Assembly: GCA_000783305.1 (NCBI GenBank)
Contig: JROE01000002.1
Span: forward strand, 682,001 to 746,000
Reading direction: 5' to 3'
Source: Sphingobacteriaceae bacterium DW12
Lineage (GTDB): Bacteria; Bacteroidota; Bacteroidia; Sphingobacteriales; Sphingobacteriaceae
DNA: 64,000 bases
The notes below the pieces were generated by a model that made no database searches, was not told the DNA's origin, and saw only the letters and a program-made list of their open reading frames with translations. Position 1 is the first letter of the stretch. Each line of letters begins with the position of its first letter. This document shows, piece by piece, positions 44,158 to 52,928 of this stretch. The position numbers and the translations under genes were made by a program.

Positions 44158-44691
44158 ATGATACCCGCTCAACACGATATTATCCTCGTCACCCCCGAAG
44201 ATGTTGCTATCGGCACCGCATCCAAATCCCACACCCACCGTACAGGACTATTGCACCGCGCATTTTCAATCTTGATATTTGATACCCAAGGACGCATGCT
44301 GTTACAACAAAGAGCAAAGCAAAAGTATCACAGCGGAGGTCTTTGGACCAACGCATGCTGTAGCCACCCACGACCCGAAGAGCTAATCTCCGACGCCGCA
44401 CACAGGCGCTTGCAGGAAGAGCTAGCTTTTGACTGTCCATTGGCCTACCAATACAAGTTCATTTATAAAGCTGAATTAGACAATGGTCTGATTGAACATG
44501 AGCTAGACTATGTCTTTACTGGATTGTATGAGGGCATCATTACCCCCAATCCAAACGAAGTCCAAGCCTATCAATACATGGACATAGCACAAATTACCGA
44601 GCAACTCCGCACCCATCCCGAACATTATACAGCATGGTTTCGAATCATCTTCGAGCAATACAGCACACATACAAAAGAGAATATAAAATAA
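44158..44691 (+). CDS. idi: Isopentenyl-diphosphate delta-isomerase, type 1
   Basis: 177 residues, Nudix fold. Interconverts IPP and DMAPP for isoprenoid synthesis. Key pieces: HRTGLLHRAFSILIFD, the LLQQRAKQKYHSGGLWTNACCSHP segment with the catalytic Cys and metal-binding His, RRLQEELAFDC (Nudix box), and ELDYVFTG. The ATG at 44158 is preferred over a TTG at 44152 that overlaps the promoter. The position of that promoter predicts a nearly leaderless mRNA. Confidence 0.93.
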   Translation: MIPAQHDIILVTPEDVAIGTASKSHTHRTGLLHRAFSILIFDTQGRMLLQQRAKQKYHSGGLWTNACCSHPRPEELISDAAHRRLQEELAFDCPLAYQYKFIYKAELDNGLIEHELDYVFTGLYEGIITPNPNEVQAYQYMDIAQITEQLRTHPEHYTAWFRIIFEQYSTHTKENIK

Positions 44692-44742
44692 ATACAAAAC
44701 TTTGGTTCCTAATCTATATCTTTGATTTCAAAGACCAACTGA

Positions 44743-45300
44743 TTGAGCCCGATACACTACCTCGACGAAGACACCCTAATATCCTTATTACAAAAAAAGG
44801 ATCAACGGGCCTTTAATTATCTATACGATAATTATGCCGGGGCACTTTATGGAGTAGTGATTCGCATCGTCACCGTCAAAGAATATGCAGACGAGGTGCT
44901 CCAAAATGTATTCGTCAAAGTATGGAACCACATCGACGCTTTCGATCCTGAGCGCGGCAAGCTCTACACATGGATGATCAATATAACACGTAATACCTCA
45001 ATTGATTATATCAAGTCCAAGAGCGTTCAAAATGAACAAAAAAACCAATCTCTTCCGAATATCGTAGATGCTAAAGAAAACCATAACTTTACGGTATCCG
45101 GACACGTAGATCATATCGGTTTTAAAAATGTATTAAATGATTTAAAAGCCGAATGGAAAGAGCTAATTGAATTGGCTTACTACGAGGGATACACTCAACA
45201 AGAGATTGCAGTAAAATTAGACATCCCCTTAGGGACGGTCAAGACACGTACGCGTGGAGCTTTATTAGAGTTAAAAAGAATACTTAAAGATTACCAATAG
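44743..45300 (+). CDS. ECF-type sigma factor with adjacent anti-sigma
   Basis: 185 residues, beginning at a TTG since no ATG is available near the family start. Region 2: FNYLYDNYAGALYGVVIRI, EYADEVLQNVFVKVWNHI and LYTWMINITRNTSIDYIKSK. Region 4: LIELAYYEGYTQQEIAVKLDIPLGTVKTRTRGALLELK. Resembles SigK-type ECF factors. The anti-sigma gene begins 2 bp later. A TATCTTTG box at 44717-44724 lies 18 bp before the start. Confidence 0.92.
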   Translation: MSPIHYLDEDTLISLLQKKDQRAFNYLYDNYAGALYGVVIRIVTVKEYADEVLQNVFVKVWNHIDAFDPERGKLYTWMINITRNTSIDYIKSKSVQNEQKNQSLPNIVDAKENHNFTVSGHVDHIGFKNVLNDLKAEWKELIELAYYEGYTQQEIAVKLDIPLGTVKTRTRGALLELKRILKDYQ

Positions 45301-45302
45301 CA

Positions 45303-46121
45303 GTGGACATTAAAGAATACATATCGTCAGGCATTATAGAAGCGTATGTCATGGGGCTTGCTACCGAAGAAGAGGTCAGCATCCTGATGTGCATACGCAA
45401 GCATAATACTGAAGTCGAGCAAGCTATCGTTGAGGCCCAAAAGACCTTAGAGGATTTTGCTACTGTCCATGCTATACCCCCACCTTCCGACCTCAAAGCA
45501 GCCATTTGGAATACATTGAGCGAGCAAAGCATCCCTACCGGCACAGGTGTTTCTGATACTCATGATTCGACCCCAACCATTCTGCCAGCGACTACTAGTG
45601 CAGCGCCTATACGCTCGCTAGCTACACGCAATATAGCCATTGCCGCATCCATATTATTAGCACTAAGCTTAGGAGCCAATGCTTTCTTACATTATAAGAA
45701 CGAGGCCGGTCAAGAAGTTCTGGCCCGCACTATGGCCGAGCAACAGTCTACCCAACTAACATTGGAGACATTGAAAGAAAAATGGAGTATGCTACAGAAT
45801 CCTGCGATCAAGACTGTCACCTTGGCTGGAGTAGCACAACATCCTGATCTTAAAGCCCACGTCTTCTGGAATACCCAGACGACAGACGTGTACCTCAGCC
45901 TCGAAAATCTCCCGGCCGCTCCAGAAGGAATGCAATACCAATTATGGGCTATTGTAGATGGCAAACCTGTGGATGCAGGTGTATTTCCATTAGACCAGAC
46001 TGACCGCATCAACAATATGCGTCAGATACCCAAAGCACAAGCTTTCGCCGTCACACTGGAGACAAAGGGAGGCAATCCAACGCCTAATTTAGCTCAACTT
46101 TATGTGATGGGGAATATTTAA
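45303..46121 (+). CDS. RskA-like anti-sigma factor
   Basis: 272 residues from GTG. The N-terminal cytoplasmic part (1-90, YISSGIIEAYVMGLATEEEVSIL) is the sigma-binding anti-sigma domain without a zinc HxxxCxxC motif. One membrane helix at about 103-122 (NIAIAASILLALSLGANAFL) leads to the extracytoplasmic RskA domain (about 170-272; LPAAPEGMQYQLWAIVDGKPVDAGVF). It would hold the sigma factor inactive until proteolysis. Its TAA stop shares TTAA with the stop of the convergent DUF389 gene. Confidence 0.88.
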   Translation: MDIKEYISSGIIEAYVMGLATEEEVSILMCIRKHNTEVEQAIVEAQKTLEDFATVHAIPPPSDLKAAIWNTLSEQSIPTGTGVSDTHDSTPTILPATTSAAPIRSLATRNIAIAASILLALSLGANAFLHYKNEAGQEVLARTMAEQQSTQLTLETLKEKWSMLQNPAIKTVTLAGVAQHPDLKAHVFWNTQTTDVYLSLENLPAAPEGMQYQLWAIVDGKPVDAGVFPLDQTDRINNMRQIPKAQAFAVTLETKGGNPTPNLAQLYVMGNI

Positions 46122-47413
46122 TCGCCTTTTAGCACCCTCACCTCAGCACCACCCAATTTCATCGTCAGCCACTCCTTCAACTTTAGGAGCTCCTTTGCAT
46201 CGATTTTCGCCGAGTCGTGGTAATACAATACCGTCTCTAACTTGGTACTGTCCACCCCTCTCACAGCCACCTGTTTACCAATAGAGAATGGTGTCAATGT
46301 CGGAAATAGTAGCGTGATTTCCTGGATAAGCTCGGGATTGTCAAATCTGTATTTCGACAATTCGTTTCTTAGGTTTTGGATCGTAATATCTTTCTCCGAA
46401 ACATTTTCTGAATATTTTGTTATCTCCGCCAAAATATCTTTTTTAATGTCAGTACTATCTTGATGAATCAAGAGTTCAGTCTGCCGGATACCATAGTAAG
46501 CCATTCTATCCTTTAGACCAGCAATCTCTCCAGCCGTAAATTTCTTATCCAAAAATGCTAGTTCAATCTTCTTAGGCCTCCTATTAAACTGTGTATTCTC
46601 GTAGATCAGTGTATACCCCTTTTCAACAAGCTCTGTCTGTATAAAAGCATTCACCTGCTGCGTATATTTCTTCTGCTGCAATAGCACATAAGCCAGATAA
46701 AAACTGGGCACTATCATGATTAGGATCATTAGCGTGATTGTTCTTGTAATGCGCTTCCTCTTTCCTTCATCCAAAAATTCAACACTTGGATATTTCAGGA
46801 ATTTGACAATCAAAAATGTTGAAATACAGATAAAGAAGCAATTGATCGTATACAAGTACATCGCTCCACCAAAATAGGATATGTTCCCGATAGCCAGTCC
46901 ATACCCTGCAGTACACAGCGGCGGCATTAGCGCTGTCGCTATTGCTACACCCGGTATAGGATTCCCTTTCTCCACTCGCGTGATCGCGATGACCCCTACC
47001 AGACCACCGAAGAAAGCAATCAACACATCGTATATATTGGGAGCTGTTCGCGCCAATAGCTCCGATTGAGCCTCTTTGAAGGGACTAAGCGAAAAATAGA
47101 TAAATGACACCAAGAGACTCACCATCGTCGCAATCAGCAAGTTCTTTAATGATTTCTTCAACAAACCAAAGTCATAGGTTCCCAACGCAAATCCTGCCCC
47201 CACGATAGGGCCCATCAAAGGGGATATCAGCATCGCTCCAATAATCACCGCCGTCGAATTGACATTTAAGCCTACCGATGCTACCACTATCGCGCAGGCC
47301 AATATCCAAAGGTTAGCCCCCCGAAAAGAGATATTCGAAATGACATTCTCCAACACTTTTTCTTTTTTATCCTCACCCAGATGAAGGTTAAAAAAATCGC
47401 TGATCTTGCCCAT
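46118..47413 (-). CDS. DUF389 family membrane protein
   Basis: 431 residues from the ATG at 47413 (MGKISDFFNLHLG). Conserved core: VIGAMLISPLMGPIVGAGFALG and GVAIATALMPPLCTAGYGLA, in about six to seven membrane helices (about 35-265), followed by a soluble C-terminal domain of about 160 residues. Members are widespread and uncharacterised. The paired GAMLISPLMGP / ATALMPPLC motifs suggest a transporter or channel-like core. Confidence 0.88.
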   Translation of the reverse strand: MGKISDFFNLHLGEDKKEKVLENVISNISFRGANLWILACAIVVASVGLNVNSTAVIIGAMLISPLMGPIVGAGFALGTYDFGLLKKSLKNLLIATMVSLLVSFIYFSLSPFKEAQSELLARTAPNIYDVLIAFFGGLVGVIAITRVEKGNPIPGVAIATALMPPLCTAGYGLAIGNISYFGGAMYLYTINCFFICISTFLIVKFLKYPSVEFLDEGKRKRITRTITLMILIMIVPSFYLAYVLLQQKKYTQQVNAFIQTELVEKGYTLIYENTQFNRRPKKIELAFLDKKFTAGEIAGLKDRMAYYGIRQTELLIHQDSTDIKKDILAEITKYSENVSEKDITIQNLRNELSKYRFDNPELIQEITLLFPTLTPFSIGKQVAVRGVDSTKLETVLYYHDSAKIDAKELLKLKEWLTMKLGGAEVRVLKGD

Positions 47414-47542
47414 AATATTTATATTTGGTGTAATGCCTTCCTTCAACAAAGGAAATAAAATTCCTCAACAAAAAAGCTTATTAATCGACAATTTAATTTA
47501 AATACTTCTTCCATTCGATTCGTCCATCCTCCCTTTTTTATA

Positions 47543-47568
47543 GCAGGCCGTTCTACCGGGCAGGCCGT
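47543..47568 (+). repeat. Short tandem GCAGGCCGT pair
   Basis: GCAGGCCGT occurs at 47543-47551 and 47560-47568, GC-rich within an AT-rich 216-bp spacer between two leftward membrane-protein genes. Significance unclear. Confidence 0.3.
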
Positions 47569-47629
47569 CAATCTTGATGAGATAAAAAAGTTTACCTTAA
47601 AATTCGACTTATCAGCCTACTCACATCTA

Positions 47630-48934
47630 CTATGCAGATCGACCCTCCAAAAGGAGCCGGACATCATCAGAAGCAGGCAATTCAAATATCTCTAGGTCAA
47701 AATATTTAATAGCGGCAAACAAATGGTCGAACACATCCGACATCGTATCTTCAAAAAATGCCCACTGTGTTCCCTTTGTGAACATATAGAGCTCCAATGG
47801 AAGTCCATGCTCACCAGGGGGCAATTGACGGACCAATAGCGTCAAGCCCTTATGTATATCGGGATTATGAAGCGCATAAGCTTTGATATACGCTCTGAAT
47901 AGACCAACATTGGTCATCCTACGCCCATTGACAAGCACTTCGGGATCGACCTCGTTCTGTTCATTGTATTCCCGAATTTCCTTTTCGCGTTGCTCGATAT
48001 AGGGTTTCAAAAGTGCAATCTTCCGTAGTTCGTCGATTTCCTCTTTAGTCAAATATCGAATAGTGGATATCTTAATGTTAATAGAACGCTTGATTCGTCT
48101 ACCACCACTCTCCTGCATACCTCTATAGTTTTTAAAAGAATCACTCAATAACGTATATGTAGGGATTGTAACGATAGTCTTATCCCAATTCTGGACGCGT
48201 ACATTATTAAGATTGATTTGGAGGATATCTCCGTCGACACCATACTTGGGCATTTCTATCCAATCACCAACGCGAACGGAATCATTGGCCGACACTTGGA
48301 TACTAGCCACAAAACCGAGGATTGTATCCTTAAATACCAACATCAGAATGGCCGAAGCAGCTCCCAAAGAAACCAGAAATGACCATGGAGAATTTCCAGT
48401 CAATATCGAAACAATGAGAGTACCGACTACAAAAATCAAGAATATCTGCAAAACTTGAAGATAGCTATCCACCGGTTTATCTACAAATGCTTTAGAGGAA
48501 CGAAGTATGTCCCTACCAGTCTTTAATAAACCATTGGCAACACCATAGACCGCAAAAATCATGAAAATATCCAGCACCTTGATTAATACAGCTGTGAAAG
48601 ATGGGAAACCCATAAATACATCTGGAAGCAACAATTGCGAAAAAACAACCAGGATCAATCGGCTCAGGTGAACCTGCACTTTATTATCAAGTAGATGATT
48701 GTCCCAATTGGTCTTGGTTTTTTTTATCAACCCCGTAACAACAGAATTGAAAAAAAATCGCAAGAGATAGTCGATTAAGACCAAGAGAATGAATGCGGAG
48801 ATAAGGAGACAGGCCGATGTCAAAATGTGGGCGATACGATCATGCAAACCGAAAGTTTCTGCAAGGTTAAATGTCCACTGATAGATTGAGCTGGTTGTCT
48901 GCGCGCTGATGTTAATGATGTTCGGTTTTTCCAT
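47630..48934 (-). CDS. MscS-family mechanosensitive channel, YbdG/MscM-like
   Basis: 434 residues from the ATG at 48934. Five to six membrane helices (about 35-215) come first. The MscS pore and beta domain follow (FLVSLGAASAILMLVFKDTILGFVASIQVSANDSVRVGDWIEMP, then VPTYTLLSDSFKNYRGM). A C-terminal region with KRSINIKIST and LPLELYMFTKGTQW matches the larger YbdG-like members. It would protect against hypo-osmotic shock. It lies 216 bp upstream of DUF389 on the same strand. Confidence 0.92.
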   Translation of the reverse strand: MEKPNIINISAQTTSSIYQWTFNLAETFGLHDRIAHILTSACLLISAFILLVLIDYLLRFFFNSVVTGLIKKTKTNWDNHLLDNKVQVHLSRLILVVFSQLLLPDVFMGFPSFTAVLIKVLDIFMIFAVYGVANGLLKTGRDILRSSKAFVDKPVDSYLQVLQIFLIFVVGTLIVSILTGNSPWSFLVSLGAASAILMLVFKDTILGFVASIQVSANDSVRVGDWIEMPKYGVDGDILQINLNNVRVQNWDKTIVTIPTYTLLSDSFKNYRGMQESGGRRIKRSINIKISTIRYLTKEEIDELRKIALLKPYIEQREKEIREYNEQNEVDPEVLVNGRRMTNVGLFRAYIKAYALHNPDIHKGLTLLVRQLPPGEHGLPLELYMFTKGTQWAFFEDTMSDVFDHLFAAIKYFDLEIFELPASDDVRLLLEGRSA

Positions 48935-49091
48935 ATTAACGAGCAAATATACGAAAAACAAATAACTGCCTTTTTAGCGTCCCAACTTCATCAACCAATA
49001 CGTACCCAGATATTAACACCCCGTTCATGAGTGTATATTTGGCACAAATTGTCACAAAAACGTTAAATCCTGTTAAAAAGTCAAAATTATC

Positions 49092-49122
49092 TTGGAGAAA
49101 CATTCCTTACACCTTATCTTTG
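49092..49122 (+). promoter_or_regulatory. Promoter of small-RNA candidate copy 2
   Basis: TTG at 49092-49094, N20, then a perfect TAnnTTTG box (TATCTTTG, 49115-49122). It places the transcript start about 5 bp later, at the beginning of the conserved core. Confidence 0.65.
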
Positions 49123-49126
49123 ACTC

Positions 49127-49195
49127 ATCATAATTTAGGTTTATAATTGGTTATAAAGGATTCCATTCTCCCCGTTTGGAATCCTTTTCTTTTTT
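49127..49195 (+). ncRNA. Candidate small RNA, copy 2
   Basis: Starts 5 bp after a strong promoter. The core (CATAATTTAGGTT, then TATAATTGGTTA) is nearly identical to copy 1 at 6505. It is followed by an 11-bp terminator stem (AAAGGATTCCA / TGGAATCCTTT, 49155-49187) and a T tract. Total predicted length is about 65-70 nt, with no ORF. It lies between the divergent 5' end of the MscS gene and the 3' end of metA. Confidence 0.6.
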
Positions 49196-49230
49196 ACCGT
49201 AAGCCTAGTTATTTATACGTCATCAACCGT

Positions 49231-50172
49231 CTAGCTCGTCTTGATTTCTCCCAGCTGTTCCACTTCTTTCAAATCATACGGTGTCTCTTGATATACAAAA
49301 TAATTCAACCAGTTATTGAATAACAAGTTGGCATGCCCTGTCCAACGCACCACAGGCGGATTATCCGGGTTATTATCTGTATAATAATTGTGAGGCACCT
49401 CTATTGACAGACCTTTTTCTCGATCTCGTTTATATTCATCATTAAGGGTTAGAGCTGCATATTCAGAGTGGCCGGTCAAATAAAACTCACGACCACCTCT
49501 TGAAGAGGCTATAGCAACTCCCGCCTCCGCAGATTCTGACAATATGGATATCTCCTCCTTACGCTCCAAATCCTCCTTCAAAATAGTAGTATGTCTACTG
49601 TGTGGGATAAAAAACTCATCATCAAAGCCTCTAAATAATGGATTTGTCTTTTCTGTAGCCGTATGCTTGAAGACCCCAAATAGCTTTCCATCCAACGGGA
49701 CTTTCTCCACTCCATAAAAATGGTATAGTGCCGCTTGTGACGCCCAGCAGATATAGAGAGAAGAGGTCACATGCTTTCTCGCCCAATCAAAGATCATCGT
49801 CACTTCATTCCAGTACGTCACCTCTTCAAACTTCATCATCTCCACTGGGGCCCCTGTGATAATCATACCATCATAAAAATTTTCGCTTATCTCACCGAAT
49901 CCTTTGTAGAACATTTCCAAATGTTCCTCTGGCGTATTTTTAGATGTATGGGAGTCCAATCTCAAAAACTCAACTTCCACCTGCAAGGGGTTATTAGACA
50001 GCAACCTTACAAAATCCGTTTCAGTAGAAATCTTAAGCGGCATCAGGTTGAGGATAAGTACACGCATGGGTCGAATATCCTGAATACTGGCCCGTAAGTC
50101 ACTCATCACAAATATATTCTCTTTCTTCAACAGTTCAATCGCTGGCAAATTATTGGGTATTTTGACTGGCAT
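49231..50172 (-). CDS. metA: Homoserine O-acyltransferase MetA, predicted acetyl-CoA type
   Basis: 313 residues. First step of methionine synthesis from homoserine. The catalytic Cys142 is in YICWASQAALYHFYG and the His/Glu pair in the later HSRHTT and GHSEYAALT segments. Residue 111 is Glu (TGAPVE). In characterised MetA enzymes Glu111 goes with acetyl-CoA use and Gly111 with succinyl-CoA, so this enzyme probably makes O-acetylhomoserine despite the usual succinyltransferase name. No SAM riboswitch is visible in the 275 bp upstream. Confidence 0.93.
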   Translation of the reverse strand: MPVKIPNNLPAIELLKKENIFVMSDLRASIQDIRPMRVLILNLMPLKISTETDFVRLLSNNPLQVEVEFLRLDSHTSKNTPEEHLEMFYKGFGEISENFYDGMIITGAPVEMMKFEEVTYWNEVTMIFDWARKHVTSSLYICWASQAALYHFYGVEKVPLDGKLFGVFKHTATEKTNPLFRGFDDEFFIPHSRHTTILKEDLERKEEISILSESAEAGVAIASSRGGREFYLTGHSEYAALTLNDEYKRDREKGLSIEVPHNYYTDNNPDNPPVVRWTGHANLLFNNWLNYFVYQETPYDLKEVEQLGEIKTS

Positions 50173-50447
50173 ATCCTATTTTCCTTATTATTCTTTGTGT
50201 ATACAAAAATATAAAGAATAAATCGGAACTTAAACATGCGCCACCATACACATCAGCATCAAAGACCTCCATCCCCCAATTACCCTAGCAATCTTTTCAC
50301 TACCGGTATCTCTTTCAACGTATCCTTGCGCGCTTCAAAACCAAAATATTACTTTATTGTGATATCCAAAATACCTACATTGTCTACATCAGCGTAGTAA
50401 TTGCCGATGGCAATACAATCCCTTGAAGCATTAAAAAACTATAGCAT

Positions 50448-51113
50448 ATGGCCAGTAATGAAGAATTAAAAGCGTTGGCATCACAACTCAAAGACCCCAA
50501 AGGAGCCAAAGGTATCGAGATTGCGGAAATGATGGATGCAACCAATATCAAAATGACCCTACACGCCATCGATTACCTTCAGATAGAAGACAATCAACAC
50601 ATCCTCGAATTGGGACATGGCAATTGTGGTCACTTGCACAACCTCCTTGCTCGACAACAAGGTCTCCACTATTCGGGTCTTGAGACTTCCGAACTCATGT
50701 ATACCGAAGCCCAGCGGAAGAATAAAGCCTATATAGACGCAAAACAAGCTGCCTTTTTCCTATATGACGGACTACACATTCCTTTTCCCGAGCACGCATT
50801 CGACCGCATATTTACCGTCAACACCATCTATTTCTGGTCCGAACCACATCAACTTTTATCCGAATTGGCCCGTATCCTCCAACCGGAAGGCGTTTTGAAT
50901 ATTACCTTTGCGCAGGAAAGATTTATGCAACAACTGCCCTTTACTACATTTGGCTTTAATCTTTACGATGAAAACAAAGTTGCCGATCTCATCCACGGAA
51001 CTACATTCTATATCCAACAATCCAATACCCAGACAGAAACCATAGAAAGCAAGACAGGTGAACTTGTCAATCGGGAATTTACGACCCTGACATTAAAAAA
51101 AAGACGTCATTAG
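50448..51113 (+). CDS. Class I SAM-dependent methyltransferase
   Basis: 221 residues. Motif I reads ILELGHGNCGHL, motif II region YSGLETSELMYTEAQR, and post-motif DRIFTVNTIYFWSEPHQLLSELARIL is the UbiE/Methyltransf_11 pattern. Substrate not predictable. It is divergent from metA across 275 bp, a hint only of a shared regulatory region. Confidence 0.88.
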   Translation: MASNEELKALASQLKDPKGAKGIEIAEMMDATNIKMTLHAIDYLQIEDNQHILELGHGNCGHLHNLLARQQGLHYSGLETSELMYTEAQRKNKAYIDAKQAAFFLYDGLHIPFPEHAFDRIFTVNTIYFWSEPHQLLSELARILQPEGVLNITFAQERFMQQLPFTTFGFNLYDENKVADLIHGTTFYIQQSNTQTETIESKTGELVNREFTTLTLKKRRH

Positions 51114-51241
51114 AATTTTTCATAAAGAAAGAATATGCATGTAGCCCAATTCACAATAATGAATAGCGCTACATGTCCGATAATAGAAATTTTTGAAGAC
51201 GCATAAAATAGCCGAATCCCTTTAAGCAATACAGGTTGCTA

Positions 51242-51664
51242 TCACTTCACTTCGTTCGGCAAGAATTTTAAAATCACTCCTTTAAACCGAGCAATTATAT
51301 CCCAGAATTTGCGATTGCTATCAATCTCACTTTCACCACAGTCGATAATATCACTTCTTTTGAGAACGAAGTCAGCAACGTTATCGACCATATTCAACTG
51401 AACAAGGTTCTTTATCCCTTTAGCAAGATAACTTGCATACACATGTCCCCATATTTCGACAATCATCGAATCATCCGTAATATCTAACTCTTGCTTCATC
51501 AACTGCGCATAATCCATCTTAATATACTTTACAAGAATTGCCGACCGGTTTACAAGGTCGGTAGACAAGTACCTTTCCAAAGCTTCCGGTTCATGTATAC
51601 GGATAAGTTTATCCCTAAAATCAACCCCAATACGACAATCACTCCATTCATATATCTTCTTCAT
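51242..51664 (-). CDS. Hypothetical protein
   Basis: 140 residues, cytoplasmic, no recognised family. The helical pattern (EALERYLSTDLVNRSAILVKYI, MKQELDITDDSMIVEIWGHVYASYLAK) and two Cys are visible. It lies near but not tightly linked to the DUF1304 gene on the same strand (61 bp). Confidence 0.6.
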   Translation of the reverse strand: MKKIYEWSDCRIGVDFRDKLIRIHEPEALERYLSTDLVNRSAILVKYIKMDYAQLMKQELDITDDSMIVEIWGHVYASYLAKGIKNLVQLNMVDNVADFVLKRSDIIDCGESEIDSNRKFWDIIARFKGVILKFLPNEVK

Positions 51665-51725
51665 CTACCCATTTTCTTATTGTTTGCAAGTGTCTCCCCC
51701 ATCCATAGCAAAGATATCCCCAAGC

Positions 51726-52094
51726 CTACCGACATAGCCATAGTAGCACAATACCGATTATAGCAGGCAATGCTTGAACAAAAAATATTTTCTTACTAGC
51801 TGTCCAAGCTCCATAGCTTCCCGCTACAGCTACGCATATCAAAAAAAATAGTGCTACATTGGCCTGCCAAATAGGGTCCTGAATAAACAACGACCAAATC
51901 AGACCCGCAGCCAAAAAACCGTTATACAGCCCTTGGTTGGCCGCAAGTCCTTTCGTAGGCGTAAATAATTCAGAAGGCAATGCACCTTTAAATATCTTCC
52001 TTCCTTTGGTTTCCCACGCAAACATCTCAAACCAAAGGATATACAGATGCTCCACCGCTACTAGACCGACGACAATTTTAGCTAACATTTCCAT
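51726..52094 (-). CDS. DUF1304 family membrane protein
   Basis: 122 residues with four membrane helices. The start MEMLAKIVVGLVAVEHLYILWFEMF and the KGLAANQGLYNGFLAAGL segment are the family's conserved features (HxxxxxxE and NQGxYNG). Function unknown. Confidence 0.9.
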   Translation of the reverse strand: MEMLAKIVVGLVAVEHLYILWFEMFAWETKGRKIFKGALPSELFTPTKGLAANQGLYNGFLAAGLIWSLFIQDPIWQANVALFFLICVAVAGSYGAWTASKKIFFVQALPAIIGIVLLWLCR

Positions 52095-52263
52095 ATAATC
52101 TTATTTTATCTAGTCCAACCATCCATCCTATCCACAACACTATCCCCTAATTTATAAAAAAAACAGGATTATAATGACAGCAATTATTCCCCTTTAATCA
52201 TCCAAATCTTCTACAGCACCTTAGAGCATGCCAATGATTCTTATAATTTTCGTAATTTGTACT

Positions 52264-52848
52264 ATGTTGTTCAAAGAGAAACATTTACATGGCATCAAAG
52301 CTGGCACTGTCCAATACGCATTCCGCAAGTGGGACAAAGCTGCCGTAAAAGAGGGTAGTGAAATCAATACCACGATAGGCCTACTGCGCATCGATAGCAT
52401 CACAGAAGTCTCTGCAGATTCAATCACAACAGCAGATAGTCTAAAAGCAGGATTTACCAACAAACAAGATTTGCTCGACTCCTTTCGACCAATAGCCTCG
52501 GGAAAGATATTCAAGATGGAAATTCGTTATCTATCCGAAGACCCTCGAATCAAGCTTCGTGAACGCGTCCATCTACACGAAGAAGAACTCCACCAATTAA
52601 GCAAACGTTTAGCTAATTTAGAACGGCACGGTGCGCAAGGTCCCTGGACACGAAAGATTCTATCCACTATAACGGCACATCCGCAGTTGCGGGCTGTAGA
52701 CCTAGCATCGCTCACTGGCTTTGAAAAAGAATGGTTAAAGCTCCATATCCGAAAGCTGAAAAATCTGGGATTGACCATCAGCCATCCTGTCGGATATGAA
52801 ATCTCCCCATTGGGCAAGCACTATTTACAATGGGAGAGCAACAGCTAA
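52264..52848 (+). CDS. ASCH-like domain fused to winged helix
   Basis: 194 residues from the ATG at 52264 (MLFKEKHLHGIKAGTVQYAF). An ATG at 52228 would add a hydrophobic 12-residue lead. Residues 1-95 read as an ASCH-type domain: KEKHLHGIKAGTVQYAFRKWDKAA for the ligand-facing loop, GLLRIDSITEV, and DSLKAGFTNKQDLLDSF. ASCH domains relate to PUA and bind RNA or modified nucleotides. Residues 110-190 look like a winged helix (RKILSTITAHPQLRAVDLASLTG, WLKLHIRKLKNLGLTI). The pairing suggests an RNA- or nucleotide-responsive regulator. That is inference. Confidence 0.65.
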   Translation: MLFKEKHLHGIKAGTVQYAFRKWDKAAVKEGSEINTTIGLLRIDSITEVSADSITTADSLKAGFTNKQDLLDSFRPIASGKIFKMEIRYLSEDPRIKLRERVHLHEEELHQLSKRLANLERHGAQGPWTRKILSTITAHPQLRAVDLASLTGFEKEWLKLHIRKLKNLGLTISHPVGYEISPLGKHYLQWESNS

Positions 52849-52879
52849 ATATCGTCAAGCTGCTCCAATAAACAAAAAA

Positions 52880-52917
52880 AAACAGCAAGCTAGCCCGCTC
52901 AGAGCAGATTGCTGTTT
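52880..52917. terminator. Bidirectional terminator
   Basis: AAACAGCAA / TTGCTGTTT with a 20-nt loop and T runs on both strands, between convergent genes. Confidence 0.82.
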
Positions 52918-52928
52918 TTTGAAAAGAC

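Noticed and set aside
50173..50447. Possible SAM riboswitch before metA
   Set aside because: No recognisable conserved core or terminator/antiterminator could be read in this stretch.
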